DNA of 12,172 bases, taken from NCBI GenBank assembly GCA_017882405.1, contig JADGPO010000165.1, positions 1-12,172 on the forward strand, written 5' to 3'. The notes under the pieces were generated by a model that saw only the letters and a list, made by a program, of their open reading frames with translations, searched no databases and had not been told where the DNA came from. Shown piece by piece: positions 1-6,275 of the stretch. Each line of letters starts with the position of its first letter. Position 1 is the first letter of the stretch. The position numbers were made by a program, and so were the translations under genes. The DNA comes from Solirubrobacteraceae bacterium. GTDB lineage: Bacteria; Actinomycetota; Thermoleophilia; Solirubrobacterales; Solirubrobacteraceae.

Positions 1-264
1 GCTCTCTGCCGGGCGCTTGGTGCCCAGGCGGTCGTCGGCAGTCAGTACGAGGGCGCGCTGGGGGCGTGGGCGTCGATCGCGTTCGCCGCCAGCGACGCCG
101 GGCTCTGCGGCCAGCCCGCGGAGGCCGGCAACTTCCTTGACCTTGACGCCGATCTCGTCGAGCCGCCGGAGATCGTCGACGGCCGTGTCGCCGTGCGGCC
201 GGAGCCCGGCCTGGGGATCGTGCTCGATCCCCACGCCCTGGAGCACTACCGGGTGGACGGCTGA
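1..264 (+). CDS. catB: Muconate cycloisomerase, C-terminal fragment (partial at window start)
   Basis: The reading frame is open from base 1 to a TGA at 262-264, giving the last 87 residues of a protein whose start lies outside the window. The fragment looks like the end of an enolase-superfamily barrel. It has a GSQYEG motif (visible residues 13-18), matching the segment of muconate lactonizing enzymes that carries a conserved active-site Glu. It ends with the usual capping tail, PGLGIVLDP (69-77). Muconate cycloisomerase converts cis,cis-muconate to muconolactone. The metal-binding Asp/Glu residues and catalytic lysines lie upstream and cannot be checked, so family membership is firmer than the reaction. 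The reaction is inferred mainly from the next two genes, catC and catA. Its stop overlaps the catC start (TGATG), which implies one transcript and coupled translation. Alternatives are a chloromuconate cycloisomerase or another family member such as an o-succinylbenzoate synthase-like enzyme. Confidence 0.77.
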   Translation, partial: ALCRALGAQAVVGSQYEGALGAWASIAFAASDAGLCGQPAEAGNFLDLDADLVEPPEIVDGRVAVRPEPGLGIVLDPHALEHYRVDG

Positions 265-539
265 TGCTGTTCATGGCCGAGATGGAGGTGCGCTTGGCGC
301 CCGACATGGATCCCGAGCAGGCCGACGATCTGCGCGCGCGCGAGCGCGAGTACTCCCAGGCGCTCCAGCGCGACGGCCGCTGGCCCCACCTGTGGCGGGT
401 CGCCGGCCGCTACGCGAACGTGAGCATCCTCGACGTCGACTCCGTCGACGAGCTGCACGAGCTGCTCTCCGGCCTGCCGCTGTTTCCCTACATGGACATC
501 CGGGTGACGCCGCTCGGCCGGCATCCGAACGCCATCTGA
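264..539 (+). CDS. catC: Muconolactone delta-isomerase
   Basis: The 91-residue product matches the usual family length (about 90-96). It isomerises muconolactone to beta-ketoadipate enol-lactone in the catechol branch of the beta-ketoadipate pathway. The family is a small cytoplasmic ferredoxin-like protein that forms a decamer. Family signatures are clear: an MLF start, DMDPEQA (residues 14-20), the RDGRWPHLWRVAG block (36-48), YANVSI (50-55) and LPLFPYMDI (71-79), followed by a short tail with RHP. The ATG at 264 overlaps the upstream TGA, and this start reproduces the conserved MLF N-terminus, so I am confident in it. Only a weak GGTGGA lies upstream, consistent with translation by ribosomes finishing catB. 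The next gene starts 23 nt after the stop. Confidence 0.96.
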   Translation: MLFMAEMEVRLAPDMDPEQADDLRAREREYSQALQRDGRWPHLWRVAGRYANVSILDVDSVDELHELLSGLPLFPYMDIRVTPLGRHPNAI

Positions 540-551
540 CCAATCACCACC

Positions 552-559
552 GAGGAGAG
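552..559 (+). promoter_or_regulatory. Ribosome binding site that fixes the TTG start of catA
   Basis: GAGGAGAG is a strong Shine-Dalgarno match. It ends 3 nt before a TTG at 563, with the core GAGGAG 5 nt away. The frame stays open far upstream without a better start, and the upstream extension would run across catC. This site therefore supports TTG 563 as the catA start. Confidence 0.75.
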
Positions 560-562
560 ATC

Positions 563-1339
563 TTGTCCGACCGCGCCAACCAGCTGATCTCCGACATCCT
601 GCGACGCCTCCACGAGGCGATCGTCGAGAACGACGTCACCTATGAGGAGTACCAGACCGCCAAGCAATGGCTGATCGACGTCGGCGAGGCCGGCGAGTGG
701 CCGCTGTTCGGCGACGTCTACGTCGAGCACGTCGTCGAGGAGCACACCTTCGGCAGCCGCATCGGCTCACAGGGCACGATCCTCGGCCCGTTCCACCTGC
801 CTGACGCGCCGCTGCTCGACGCCCCCTTCGAGCTGTCCCACCGTCCCGACGAGCCGGGCGACCCGACGCTGATCACCGGTCGGGTGACCGACGTCGACGG
901 CGCCCCGCTGGCGGGCGCCAACCTCGACGTCTGGCAGGCCGATTCCGACGGGTGCTACTCGGGTTTCATGCCGGGCCCGCCGGAAGGCAACCTGCGCGGC
1001 CAGGTGCGCACCGACGAGGACGGCCGCTACGAGATCCGCACGGTCATCCCCGGCCCGTACACGATCCCGCTCGACGGCCCGACCGGCAAGATGACGGCAG
1101 CCGCCGGCTGGAGCCCGTGGCGGCCCGCCCACGTGCATCTGATCGTCAGCGCCGAGGGGTACGAGCCGCTGGTCACCCAGCTGTTCATCGACTCCAGCGA
1201 CCACCTGCACAATGACGTCGCCAGCGCGGTCAAGGACGATCTGATCGTCCATCCCGAGCCGGCGGACGACGGCAGCGGCGAATACACGATCCAGTACGAC
1301 TTCGCGCTGGCGCCCGCCCGCTCCCCGGCAGTCGCCTAA
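563..1339 (+). CDS. catA: Intradiol ring-cleavage dioxygenase, probably catechol 1,2-dioxygenase
   Basis: The 258-residue enzyme is read from a TTG start placed by a strong ribosome binding site. It should cleave catechol between the two hydroxyls to cis,cis-muconate, using non-haem Fe(III). The N-terminal helical dimerisation region covers about residues 1-75. It is followed by GTILGPF (71-77) and the beta-sandwich catalytic domain. All four expected iron ligands are visible: Tyr132 (DGCYSGF), Tyr166 (PGPYTIP), and His190 and His192 (RPAHVHL). Its location directly after catC supports catechol as substrate and supplies the muconate that catB and catC use. It is shorter than many catechol 1,2-dioxygenases (about 280-310 residues) and nearer the length of chlorocatechol dioxygenases. 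Chlorocatechol or hydroxyquinol cleavage is therefore possible, but no maleylacetate reductase or dienelactone hydrolase is seen here to support that. Confidence 0.88.
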   Translation: MSDRANQLISDILRRLHEAIVENDVTYEEYQTAKQWLIDVGEAGEWPLFGDVYVEHVVEEHTFGSRIGSQGTILGPFHLPDAPLLDAPFELSHRPDEPGDPTLITGRVTDVDGAPLAGANLDVWQADSDGCYSGFMPGPPEGNLRGQVRTDEDGRYEIRTVIPGPYTIPLDGPTGKMTAAAGWSPWRPAHVHLIVSAEGYEPLVTQLFIDSSDHLHNDVASAVKDDLIVHPEPADDGSGEYTIQYDFALAPARSPAVA

Positions 1340-1459
1340 CCGGCATGGTCCCGCGAATTGCCATCGGACCGTCAAGCCGCGACGGCGAGTTCGCGCGCAA
1401 ACTGCCCCAATTTCCCGCATCCGCTGCTGTCCGGAGGCCTCTCTATCTTCGTTGCCCTG
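1340..1459 (+). other. Short intergenic stretch between catA and the HD-domain gene
   Basis: These 120 bases hold no gene I can support. A weak imperfect hairpin (arms 1345-1351 and 1366-1372) follows catA closely but has no T-run, so I do not call it a terminator. GGAGG at 1433-1437 is too far (22 nt) from the downstream ATG to be its ribosome binding site. TATCTT at 1444-1449 resembles a -10 box (TANNNT) and ends 10 nt before the ATG at 1460, but no matching -35 is visible. Confidence 0.4.
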
Positions 1460-2434
1460 ATGCAAGTCCGGCAACTTCAGGTCGGTGTGTCGGTGGCGAT
1501 GGCCCTGCTGGTCCGCGATGCGCAGGTGCGGCCCCAGCGTGACGGCAGCTCACTGCTCAAGCTGACACTCGGCGACCGCACGGGCAGCCTGCCGGCGATC
1601 GTGGTCGAGGGCGTCGAGGAGGCGCGCCAGGCCTGCCGCGCCGGCGAGGTCGTGTTCGTCGTCGGCAGTTTCCTCGCCCATGAGCGCTTCGGCAACCGGG
1701 TCGTCGTGGAGTCGGTGCGGCCCGCCCGGGAGAGCGAGTACGAGCCCGGTCAGCTGATCGACGGACCGGCGCGGCCGGCCGCGGCGCTGGAGGCCGACCT
1801 GCGGGAGCTGGTGGCAACCGTGCAGGATCCCCACCTGCGCGTGCTGCTGGCCGAGCTGCTCGGCGAGGGATCGACCGTGTGGGCGCAATTTCGCCAGGCG
1901 CCGGCCGCCAAGCACTATCACCAGGCCTATCGCCATGGGCTGCTCGAGCACTCGCTGACCGTGGCCCAGTCGGTGAGCGCGATCTCGGCCACGTTCCCCG
2001 GCATCGACCGCGACGTTGCCGTCACCGGCGCGCTGCTGCACGACATCGGCAAGCTGGACGCCTACGCGCTTGACGGCGACGCGATCGAGATGACCGACCA
2101 GGGTCGGCTGTACGGGGAGATCGCGCTCGGTTACTACCGTACCCGCACTGCGATCGAGGGCCTTGAGGGCTTCCCGGCCGACACGGCCCAGGCCCTGCTG
2201 CACATCATCCTCAGTCATCACGGCTCGCTGGAGCACGGCAGTCCGGTGATCCCCTGCACGCGGGAGGCGACGCTCGTGCACATGATCGACAACCTCGGCG
2301 GCAGGCTCGGCAGCTTCGACCGGGTGGAGAAGGGCCTGCCCAACGGAGCACAGTGGTCGGGGTATGACAAGGGGATCGGCGGCGGCGCCTACTTCAGCGC
2401 GCCCTCGGAGCTTCGCGAACGTCGGGCTGCTTGA
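1460..2434 (+). CDS. OB-fold and HD-domain protein, YhaM-like 3'-5' exoribonuclease
   Basis: The 324-residue protein, read from ATG 1460, has an N-terminal OB-fold-like beta region (about 1-90; LKLTLGDRTGSLPAIV at 33-48). An HD metal-dependent phosphohydrolase domain follows (about 155-285). Visible HD motifs are His159 and His164 (RHGLLEHS), the His194-Asp195 pair (LLHDIGKL), His253-His254 (LSHHG) and Asp277 (MIDN). This order and length match YhaM, a Mn-dependent 3'-5' exoribonuclease of Gram-positive bacteria (about 314 residues). The RNase role here is by family inference. The ATG is chosen because the protein then begins directly with the OB-fold. An upstream TTG at 1358 would add 34 residues of unlike composition. 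No proper Shine-Dalgarno precedes ATG 1460, so a leaderless message is possible. The gene lies 120 nt after catA but has no evident link to catechol breakdown. It could also be a nucleic-acid or nucleotide phosphohydrolase of other specificity. Confidence 0.8.
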   Translation: MQVRQLQVGVSVAMALLVRDAQVRPQRDGSSLLKLTLGDRTGSLPAIVVEGVEEARQACRAGEVVFVVGSFLAHERFGNRVVVESVRPARESEYEPGQLIDGPARPAAALEADLRELVATVQDPHLRVLLAELLGEGSTVWAQFRQAPAAKHYHQAYRHGLLEHSLTVAQSVSAISATFPGIDRDVAVTGALLHDIGKLDAYALDGDAIEMTDQGRLYGEIALGYYRTRTAIEGLEGFPADTAQALLHIILSHHGSLEHGSPVIPCTREATLVHMIDNLGGRLGSFDRVEKGLPNGAQWSGYDKGIGGGAYFSAPSELRERRAA

Positions 2435-2450
2435 GTCGACCCCGGTTCGC

Positions 2451-2480
2451 ATCCGGACGTGTGGCGTCTGGCGTCCGGGT
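2451..2480. terminator. Inverted repeat between convergent genes, possible bidirectional terminator
   Basis: Arms 2451-2459 (ATCCGGACG) and 2472-2480 (CGTCCGGGT) form a 9-bp stem with one G-T pair around a 12-nt loop. It lies in the 68-nt gap where the + strand HD-domain gene and the - strand dha/glp operon meet tail to tail, the place for a shared terminator. Neither side has a T-run, so it is not a canonical intrinsic terminator. T-poor hairpins are common in high-GC actinobacteria. Confidence 0.4.
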
Positions 2481-2502
2481 AGGGATCACAGGACGCACCA
2501 CG

Positions 2503-5016
2503 TCAGCCTGACAGCAGCGCGAGGGCCAGCTCCCGGGCCGCGTCGGCGCCGTCAACCTCGAGCGCTCGCAGAGCGACCTCCCGCGCCCGAACCAGCTCGA
2601 CCTCCCGCAGGGCGGCCTTGACCTCGGGGATCAGCCCGGGCGCCATGCTCAGCTCGGTCACGCCGAGCCCGGCCAGCAGGACGGCCGCGGCGGGATCGCC
2701 CGCCAGCTCGCCGCACACCCCCACCCACCGACCGTGCTCGTCGGCCGCCGCCACCGTCGCCTGGACCAGCTTGAGCACCGCCGGCTGAGGACCGGCCAGC
2801 AGTCCCGCCAGCCGCGCGTCCCCGCGCTCGGCGGCCATCGTGTACTGGGTCAGGTCGTTGGTGCCCAGCGAGAAGAAGTCGACGTGCTCGGCCAGCCGGG
2901 CCGCCGTCAGCGCCGCCGCCGGAACCTCGACCATGATCCCCAGCTCCAGCGGCGCGGTGATGCCGGTGTCGCGCCGGGCCCGCTCCAGCAGCTCGCGGGC
3001 GACGACTACCTCCGACAGCGTGGCCACCATCGGCAGCATCGCCTTGACCGGGTGATCGGCGGCGACGCGCAGGATCGCCCGGAACTGGGTGGCCAGGATC
3101 TCAGGGCGCGCCAGCGCCAGGCGGATCCCCCGCACGCCCAGGAACGGGTTGGTCTCCGGCGGCATCGGGACCGCCGGCAGCGGCTTGTCGGCGCCGGCGT
3201 CCAGCGTGCGCACCACGAGGTCACGGCCGTCGAGCGCCTCGGCGATCTCCCGCAGCGTCGCGGCCTGCTGCTCCTCGTCGGGAAGCTCGGCGCGGCCGAG
3301 GAACAGGAACTCGGTGCGCAACAGGCCGACCCCCTCGGCGCCCAGCTCCACCGCCCGCGCTGCCTCCTCGGGCGCGCCCAGGTTGGCGAACACCTCGATC
3401 CGCTCGCCGTCCCGGGTGACCGCCGGCTCCGCCGCGTGCTCGCGGGCGGTCGCCCGCCGCTGCAGGTCCCGCCGGCGACGCTGCTCGGCCTCGCTCACCA
3501 CGTCCTCGGGGGGATCGACGACCACCGTGCCCGCCTCGCCGTCGAGCAGTAGCCGCGTGCCGTCGGGGATGGCCAGCACGGCCTCGCCCAGCCCGACCAC
3601 GGCGGGCAGGCCGAGCGCTCGGGCCAGGATCGCGGCGTGGGCCGTGACCGAGCCCCGAGCCGTGGCGATCCCAGCAACGAGCTCGGGATCCAGGCCGGCC
3701 GCCTGCGCCGGAATCAGCTCGTCGGCGATCACAACTCCCTCAGCCGCCGGGTGCCCGTCCGCCGAGCCGCCGGCCCCCAGCGCCGCGACAACTCGCCGGC
3801 CGACGTCGAGCACGTCGGTGGCGCGCTCGGCCAGCAGCGGGTCGGGCAGCGCGCGGTACCGGTCGGCCACTTCCTCGGCCGCGTCATGCCAGGCACGCTC
3901 GGCGCTCGCGCCGCCCTCGATCGCCGTCCGAGCAGGCCCCGTCAACGCCTCGTCCTCCAGCAGCGCGACGTGCGCGTCGAAGATCTCGGCCTCCGCCTCT
4001 CCCGCGCGCGCGGCCACCACGCCACGGTCGTGCTCGAGCGCCTCGCGGGCGGCGGCGAGGGCGTCCTTCAGCCGTGCGCGCTCGGCGTCAGGGTCCTCGG
4101 CCTCGCGATCGAGCGAGATCGCCGGGCGGCCGCCGAGGCGGTGCGCGGGCCCGATCGCCACGCCGGCGGCCGCGGCCACCCCGCGCAGGACGTCACCGGC
4201 GGACGGGACCTCGACGGACACGGCAGGCGCGGTCGAGACGTCGGGCGACGCATCCGGCAAGGCCGCCGGCGTCGCGGTCACGACCCCGTCGCCGAACCCG
4301 CCGTCGGCCAGATCGGTCAGGGCCGCGATCGCCTCCGCCGCCTGCGGCCCGGTCGCGGTCACGACCAGCGTGTCACCGAGCCGTGCTCCCAGGGCCACGA
4401 GGTTGGTGAGACTGCCGGCGCCCACCGGCGCGCCACCCCCCGCTTTGGCCACCCGCACATCGGCGTCGAACCCCCGGACGAGCCCAACGAACCGCGCGGC
4501 GGGGCGGGCATGGAGCCCGATCTCATTGCGGACCGTCAGCTCGGCGCGAGCATCCGGCTCGCCGGCGGGCGCGGTAGGCGTTTCCGCGGAAACGTCGGCG
4601 TCGCCGATCTGGGCCGCCTTCATCCTCAACGCCCCGCGCGCCTCGGCGGCCACCTCGTCAAGCGAAGCCCCTCCCGCCGCCGCCGCCGCGGCCGCCACCG
4701 CCCCCTCCACCAGCGGCGCATCGCTCAGCCGGACGGGCCCGGATGCATCCTCCAGCAGTTCGACCGCGAACTCCGCGCTCATCAGCGCGCTTCCCATGTC
4801 CATCAGGACCAGCACGCCGTCGGGGGACATCGCCCGCTCGATCGCGCCGCGCACGCGGTCGGCGTCGGTGCCCAGCACGGGGTGGGTGGGGTCCGAGTCC
4901 TCGATCCCGCCGGCTGCCTCCAGCGCCAGCTCGTGGGTGGGGGCCATTTCTCGGGCGAGCGAGACGACGCCCTCGGCCAGCGTCTCGGAATGGGACACGA
5001 CGACGATTCCGACCAC
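2503..5016 (-). CDS. dhaM: DhaM: EIIA(Dha)-HPr-enzyme I fusion, PTS phosphodonor for dihydroxyacetone kinase
   Basis: The 837-residue fusion should pass phosphate from PEP to the ADP held on DhaL. The N-terminal EIIA domain (about 1-130) has its phospho-site at His9 (VVSHS) and the LMDMGSA segment (71-77). An Ala-rich linker leads to HPr (about 157-245) with His169 in GLHARPAARF. A second Ala/Pro linker precedes enzyme I (about 276-837). The EI phospho-His is His460 (TAHAAILAR). The C-terminal PEP-binding barrel is present, with LLRTEFLF (565-572), VRTLDAGADKPL (602-613), NPFLGVRGIR (623-632), GTNDLTQY (718-725) and Cys768 in GVCGELAGD. E. coli DhaM is about 470 residues with only the N-terminal part of EI, so this version looks complete. 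It starts at GTG 5016, after a G-rich ribosome binding site and 20 nt downstream of glpC, as the last gene of the operon. A general PTS role, beyond dihydroxyacetone, cannot be excluded. Confidence 0.94.
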   Translation of the reverse strand: MVGIVVVSHSETLAEGVVSLAREMAPTHELALEAAGGIEDSDPTHPVLGTDADRVRGAIERAMSPDGVLVLMDMGSALMSAEFAVELLEDASGPVRLSDAPLVEGAVAAAAAAAGGASLDEVAAEARGALRMKAAQIGDADVSAETPTAPAGEPDARAELTVRNEIGLHARPAARFVGLVRGFDADVRVAKAGGGAPVGAGSLTNLVALGARLGDTLVVTATGPQAAEAIAALTDLADGGFGDGVVTATPAALPDASPDVSTAPAVSVEVPSAGDVLRGVAAAAGVAIGPAHRLGGRPAISLDREAEDPDAERARLKDALAAAREALEHDRGVVAARAGEAEAEIFDAHVALLEDEALTGPARTAIEGGASAERAWHDAAEEVADRYRALPDPLLAERATDVLDVGRRVVAALGAGGSADGHPAAEGVVIADELIPAQAAGLDPELVAGIATARGSVTAHAAILARALGLPAVVGLGEAVLAIPDGTRLLLDGEAGTVVVDPPEDVVSEAEQRRRRDLQRRATAREHAAEPAVTRDGERIEVFANLGAPEEAARAVELGAEGVGLLRTEFLFLGRAELPDEEQQAATLREIAEALDGRDLVVRTLDAGADKPLPAVPMPPETNPFLGVRGIRLALARPEILATQFRAILRVAADHPVKAMLPMVATLSEVVVARELLERARRDTGITAPLELGIMVEVPAAALTAARLAEHVDFFSLGTNDLTQYTMAAERGDARLAGLLAGPQPAVLKLVQATVAAADEHGRWVGVCGELAGDPAAAVLLAGLGVTELSMAPGLIPEVKAALREVELVRAREVALRALEVDGADAARELALALLSG

Positions 5017-5022
5017 GGCGCG

Positions 5023-5030
5023 TCCCCCCC
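5023..5030 (-). promoter_or_regulatory. Ribosome binding site of dhaM
   Basis: On the minus strand GGGGGGGA lies 6 nt before the GTG at 5016, inside the 20-nt gap after the glpC stop. It supports the GTG start, which places the invariant phospho-histidine at residue 9 as in other DhaM EIIA domains. Confidence 0.6.
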
Positions 5031-5036
5031 GACCCG

Positions 5037-6275
5037 CTAACGCGAGCCGCTGAGCCCGTACGCCCGGTGCAGGTATTCGAGCGGGTGCAACGAGGGGCGC
5101 TGGGTGCCGTGGGCGATCTGCCAGCGGCAGGTCTCCGAATCGCAGGCGACGCTCGACGCGCCGGAGTCCTGCACCTGGTCGAACAGGTCGCGCCCGACAG
5201 CCATGGAGATGTCGTACTTCTCGACCTTGAGCCCGTAGGTGCCGGCGATCCCGCAGCAGCGAGCGTTCATCTCCTTGACCTCCAGGCCCGGCACGAGCGC
5301 GAGCAGGTCGAGCGCCGGCTTTCCGATCCAGTGGCCCTGCTGCTGGCAGGGGGCGTGGTAGGCGATCGTCTCGTTGACCGGCTGGAAGTCGGTCTTGAGC
5401 TCGCCGCGGTCATGCAGCTCCAGCAGCAGCTCGCAGATGTCATAGGTGCGCTCGGACACCCGCTTGAGCTCGGGGTCGTCCTCGAGGCCGAGAATCTCGC
5501 GCGCCTCGCGCTTGAGCATCAGCGTGCAGCTGGTGGCGTTGCCGACGATGATCGTGTCGTCTGAGTCGAGGTGAGCCGAGAGCGCCCGGGCGAGCCGCAG
5601 CACCACCTTGCGGGCGTCCTCGAACAGGCCGCTGGACTGCAGCGGCAGGCCGCAGCAATCCTGCTTGGGGACGACCACCTCGAAGCCGTTGTGCTCGAGG
5701 ATCGCCACCACCTTCTCGCCCTCCCACGGCTCGTAGTACTCGGTGCCGCAGCCGTGGAAGTAGACCACCTTGCGTCCCGTGCGCGGACTCGTCCGCTCGC
5801 GCGCCCAGCGCGAGAAGCGCCGGCCGGCGAACTTCGGCGCGGGCGCGTCGCGGTGAACCCCCAGCGCCTTCTCGGCCAGCACCCGCAACGGACGCAGGCG
5901 CAGCGAGAGATTCACCAGCGGGGCCACCGGCGTGCCGGCCCGTCCCAGCCACGTCGGTCGGGTGATGATCCGGTCGCGCAACGGGATCCCCCTGCGGCGC
6001 TTGAGCTTGTGGCGCGCCTGGGCGTTGATCTCGGCGATCTTGACCCCTTGCGGGCACACCTGCGAGCAGATCCCGCAGCCCGAGCAGTAGTCAATTGATC
6101 TTTCGACCGACGGCTCTGCCGCGACCCGGAAGCGCTCGGCCTGCGGACCTTCGTACTTCGGTCCCGGGAACAGCGGCGAGACGTTGGAGACCGGGCAGGC
6201 GGTCTCGCAGATCGTGCACTTCACGCAGTGGTCAAGCGTGCCGCGCAGGATCGCCAGCTCCACCAGGTCAGTCAT
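5037..6275 (-). CDS. glpC: Glycerol-3-phosphate dehydrogenase subunit C, iron-sulfur protein
   Basis: The 412-residue protein should carry electrons from the GlpAB flavoprotein dimer toward the quinone pool at the membrane. Two 4Fe-4S ferredoxin motifs lie at the N-terminus: Cys17, 20, 23, 27 (CVKCTICETACP) and Cys64, 67, 70, 74 (CSGCGICSQVCP). Two cysteine-rich CCG domains follow. The first has HGCGTEY (174-180) and CCG at 207-209. The second has YHAPCQQQGH (306-315) and CCG at 340-342. This layout matches GlpC and the wider family of heterodisulfide-reductase-like subunits. The start is ATG 6275, which overlaps the glpB stop as ATGA. The frame runs 31 codons further upstream, but that extension is arginine/glycine-rich and lies over glpB. 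I see no transmembrane helix, so membrane contact would be peripheral. A glycolate oxidase iron-sulfur subunit is the main alternative, but the glpAB neighbours argue against it. Confidence 0.94.
   Translation of the reverse strand: MTDLVELAILRGTLDHCVKCTICETACPVSNVSPLFPGPKYEGPQAERFRVAAEPSVERSIDYCSGCGICSQVCPQGVKIAEINAQARHKLKRRRGIPLRDRIITRPTWLGRAGTPVAPLVNLSLRLRPLRVLAEKALGVHRDAPAPKFAGRRFSRWARERTSPRTGRKVVYFHGCGTEYYEPWEGEKVVAILEHNGFEVVVPKQDCCGLPLQSSGLFEDARKVVLRLARALSAHLDSDDTIIVGNATSCTLMLKREAREILGLEDDPELKRVSERTYDICELLLELHDRGELKTDFQPVNETIAYHAPCQQQGHWIGKPALDLLALVPGLEVKEMNARCCGIAGTYGLKVEKYDISMAVGRDLFDQVQDSGASSVACDSETCRWQIAHGTQRPSLHPLEYLHRAYGLSGSR

Noticed and set aside
17..562. Upstream extension of the catA reading frame
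   Set aside because: It overlaps catB and catC in another frame, is Arg/Pro/Ser-rich and unlike any dioxygenase N-terminus. A strong ribosome binding site marks TTG 563.
767..1474. Open frame on the - strand opposite catA
   Set aside because: Catechol dioxygenase motifs on the + strand explain the region. The antisense product has no recognisable domain.
1550..2452. Open frame on the - strand opposite the HD-domain gene
   Set aside because: The + strand carries intact HD motifs. The antisense product shows shadow-type composition and runs into the terminal hairpin region.
2441..2459. GGTTCGCATCC resembling the T-arm of a tRNA, a possible tRNA remnant or attachment site
   Set aside because: The nearly invariant A in the T-loop is replaced by C, the stem is only 4 bp, and no anticodon arm or acceptor stem is visible around it.
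4666..4700. Run of GCC/CGC triplets suggesting a tandem repeat
   Set aside because: It encodes the Ala-rich linker region after the DhaM EIIA domain. Codon bias in a poly-Ala stretch explains it.
3089..5053. A 2-kb open frame on the + strand opposite dhaM
   Set aside because: The product is almost only Ser, Ala, Arg, Pro and Thr, as expected from the complement of an Ala-rich gene. DhaM on the other strand has all its catalytic motifs.
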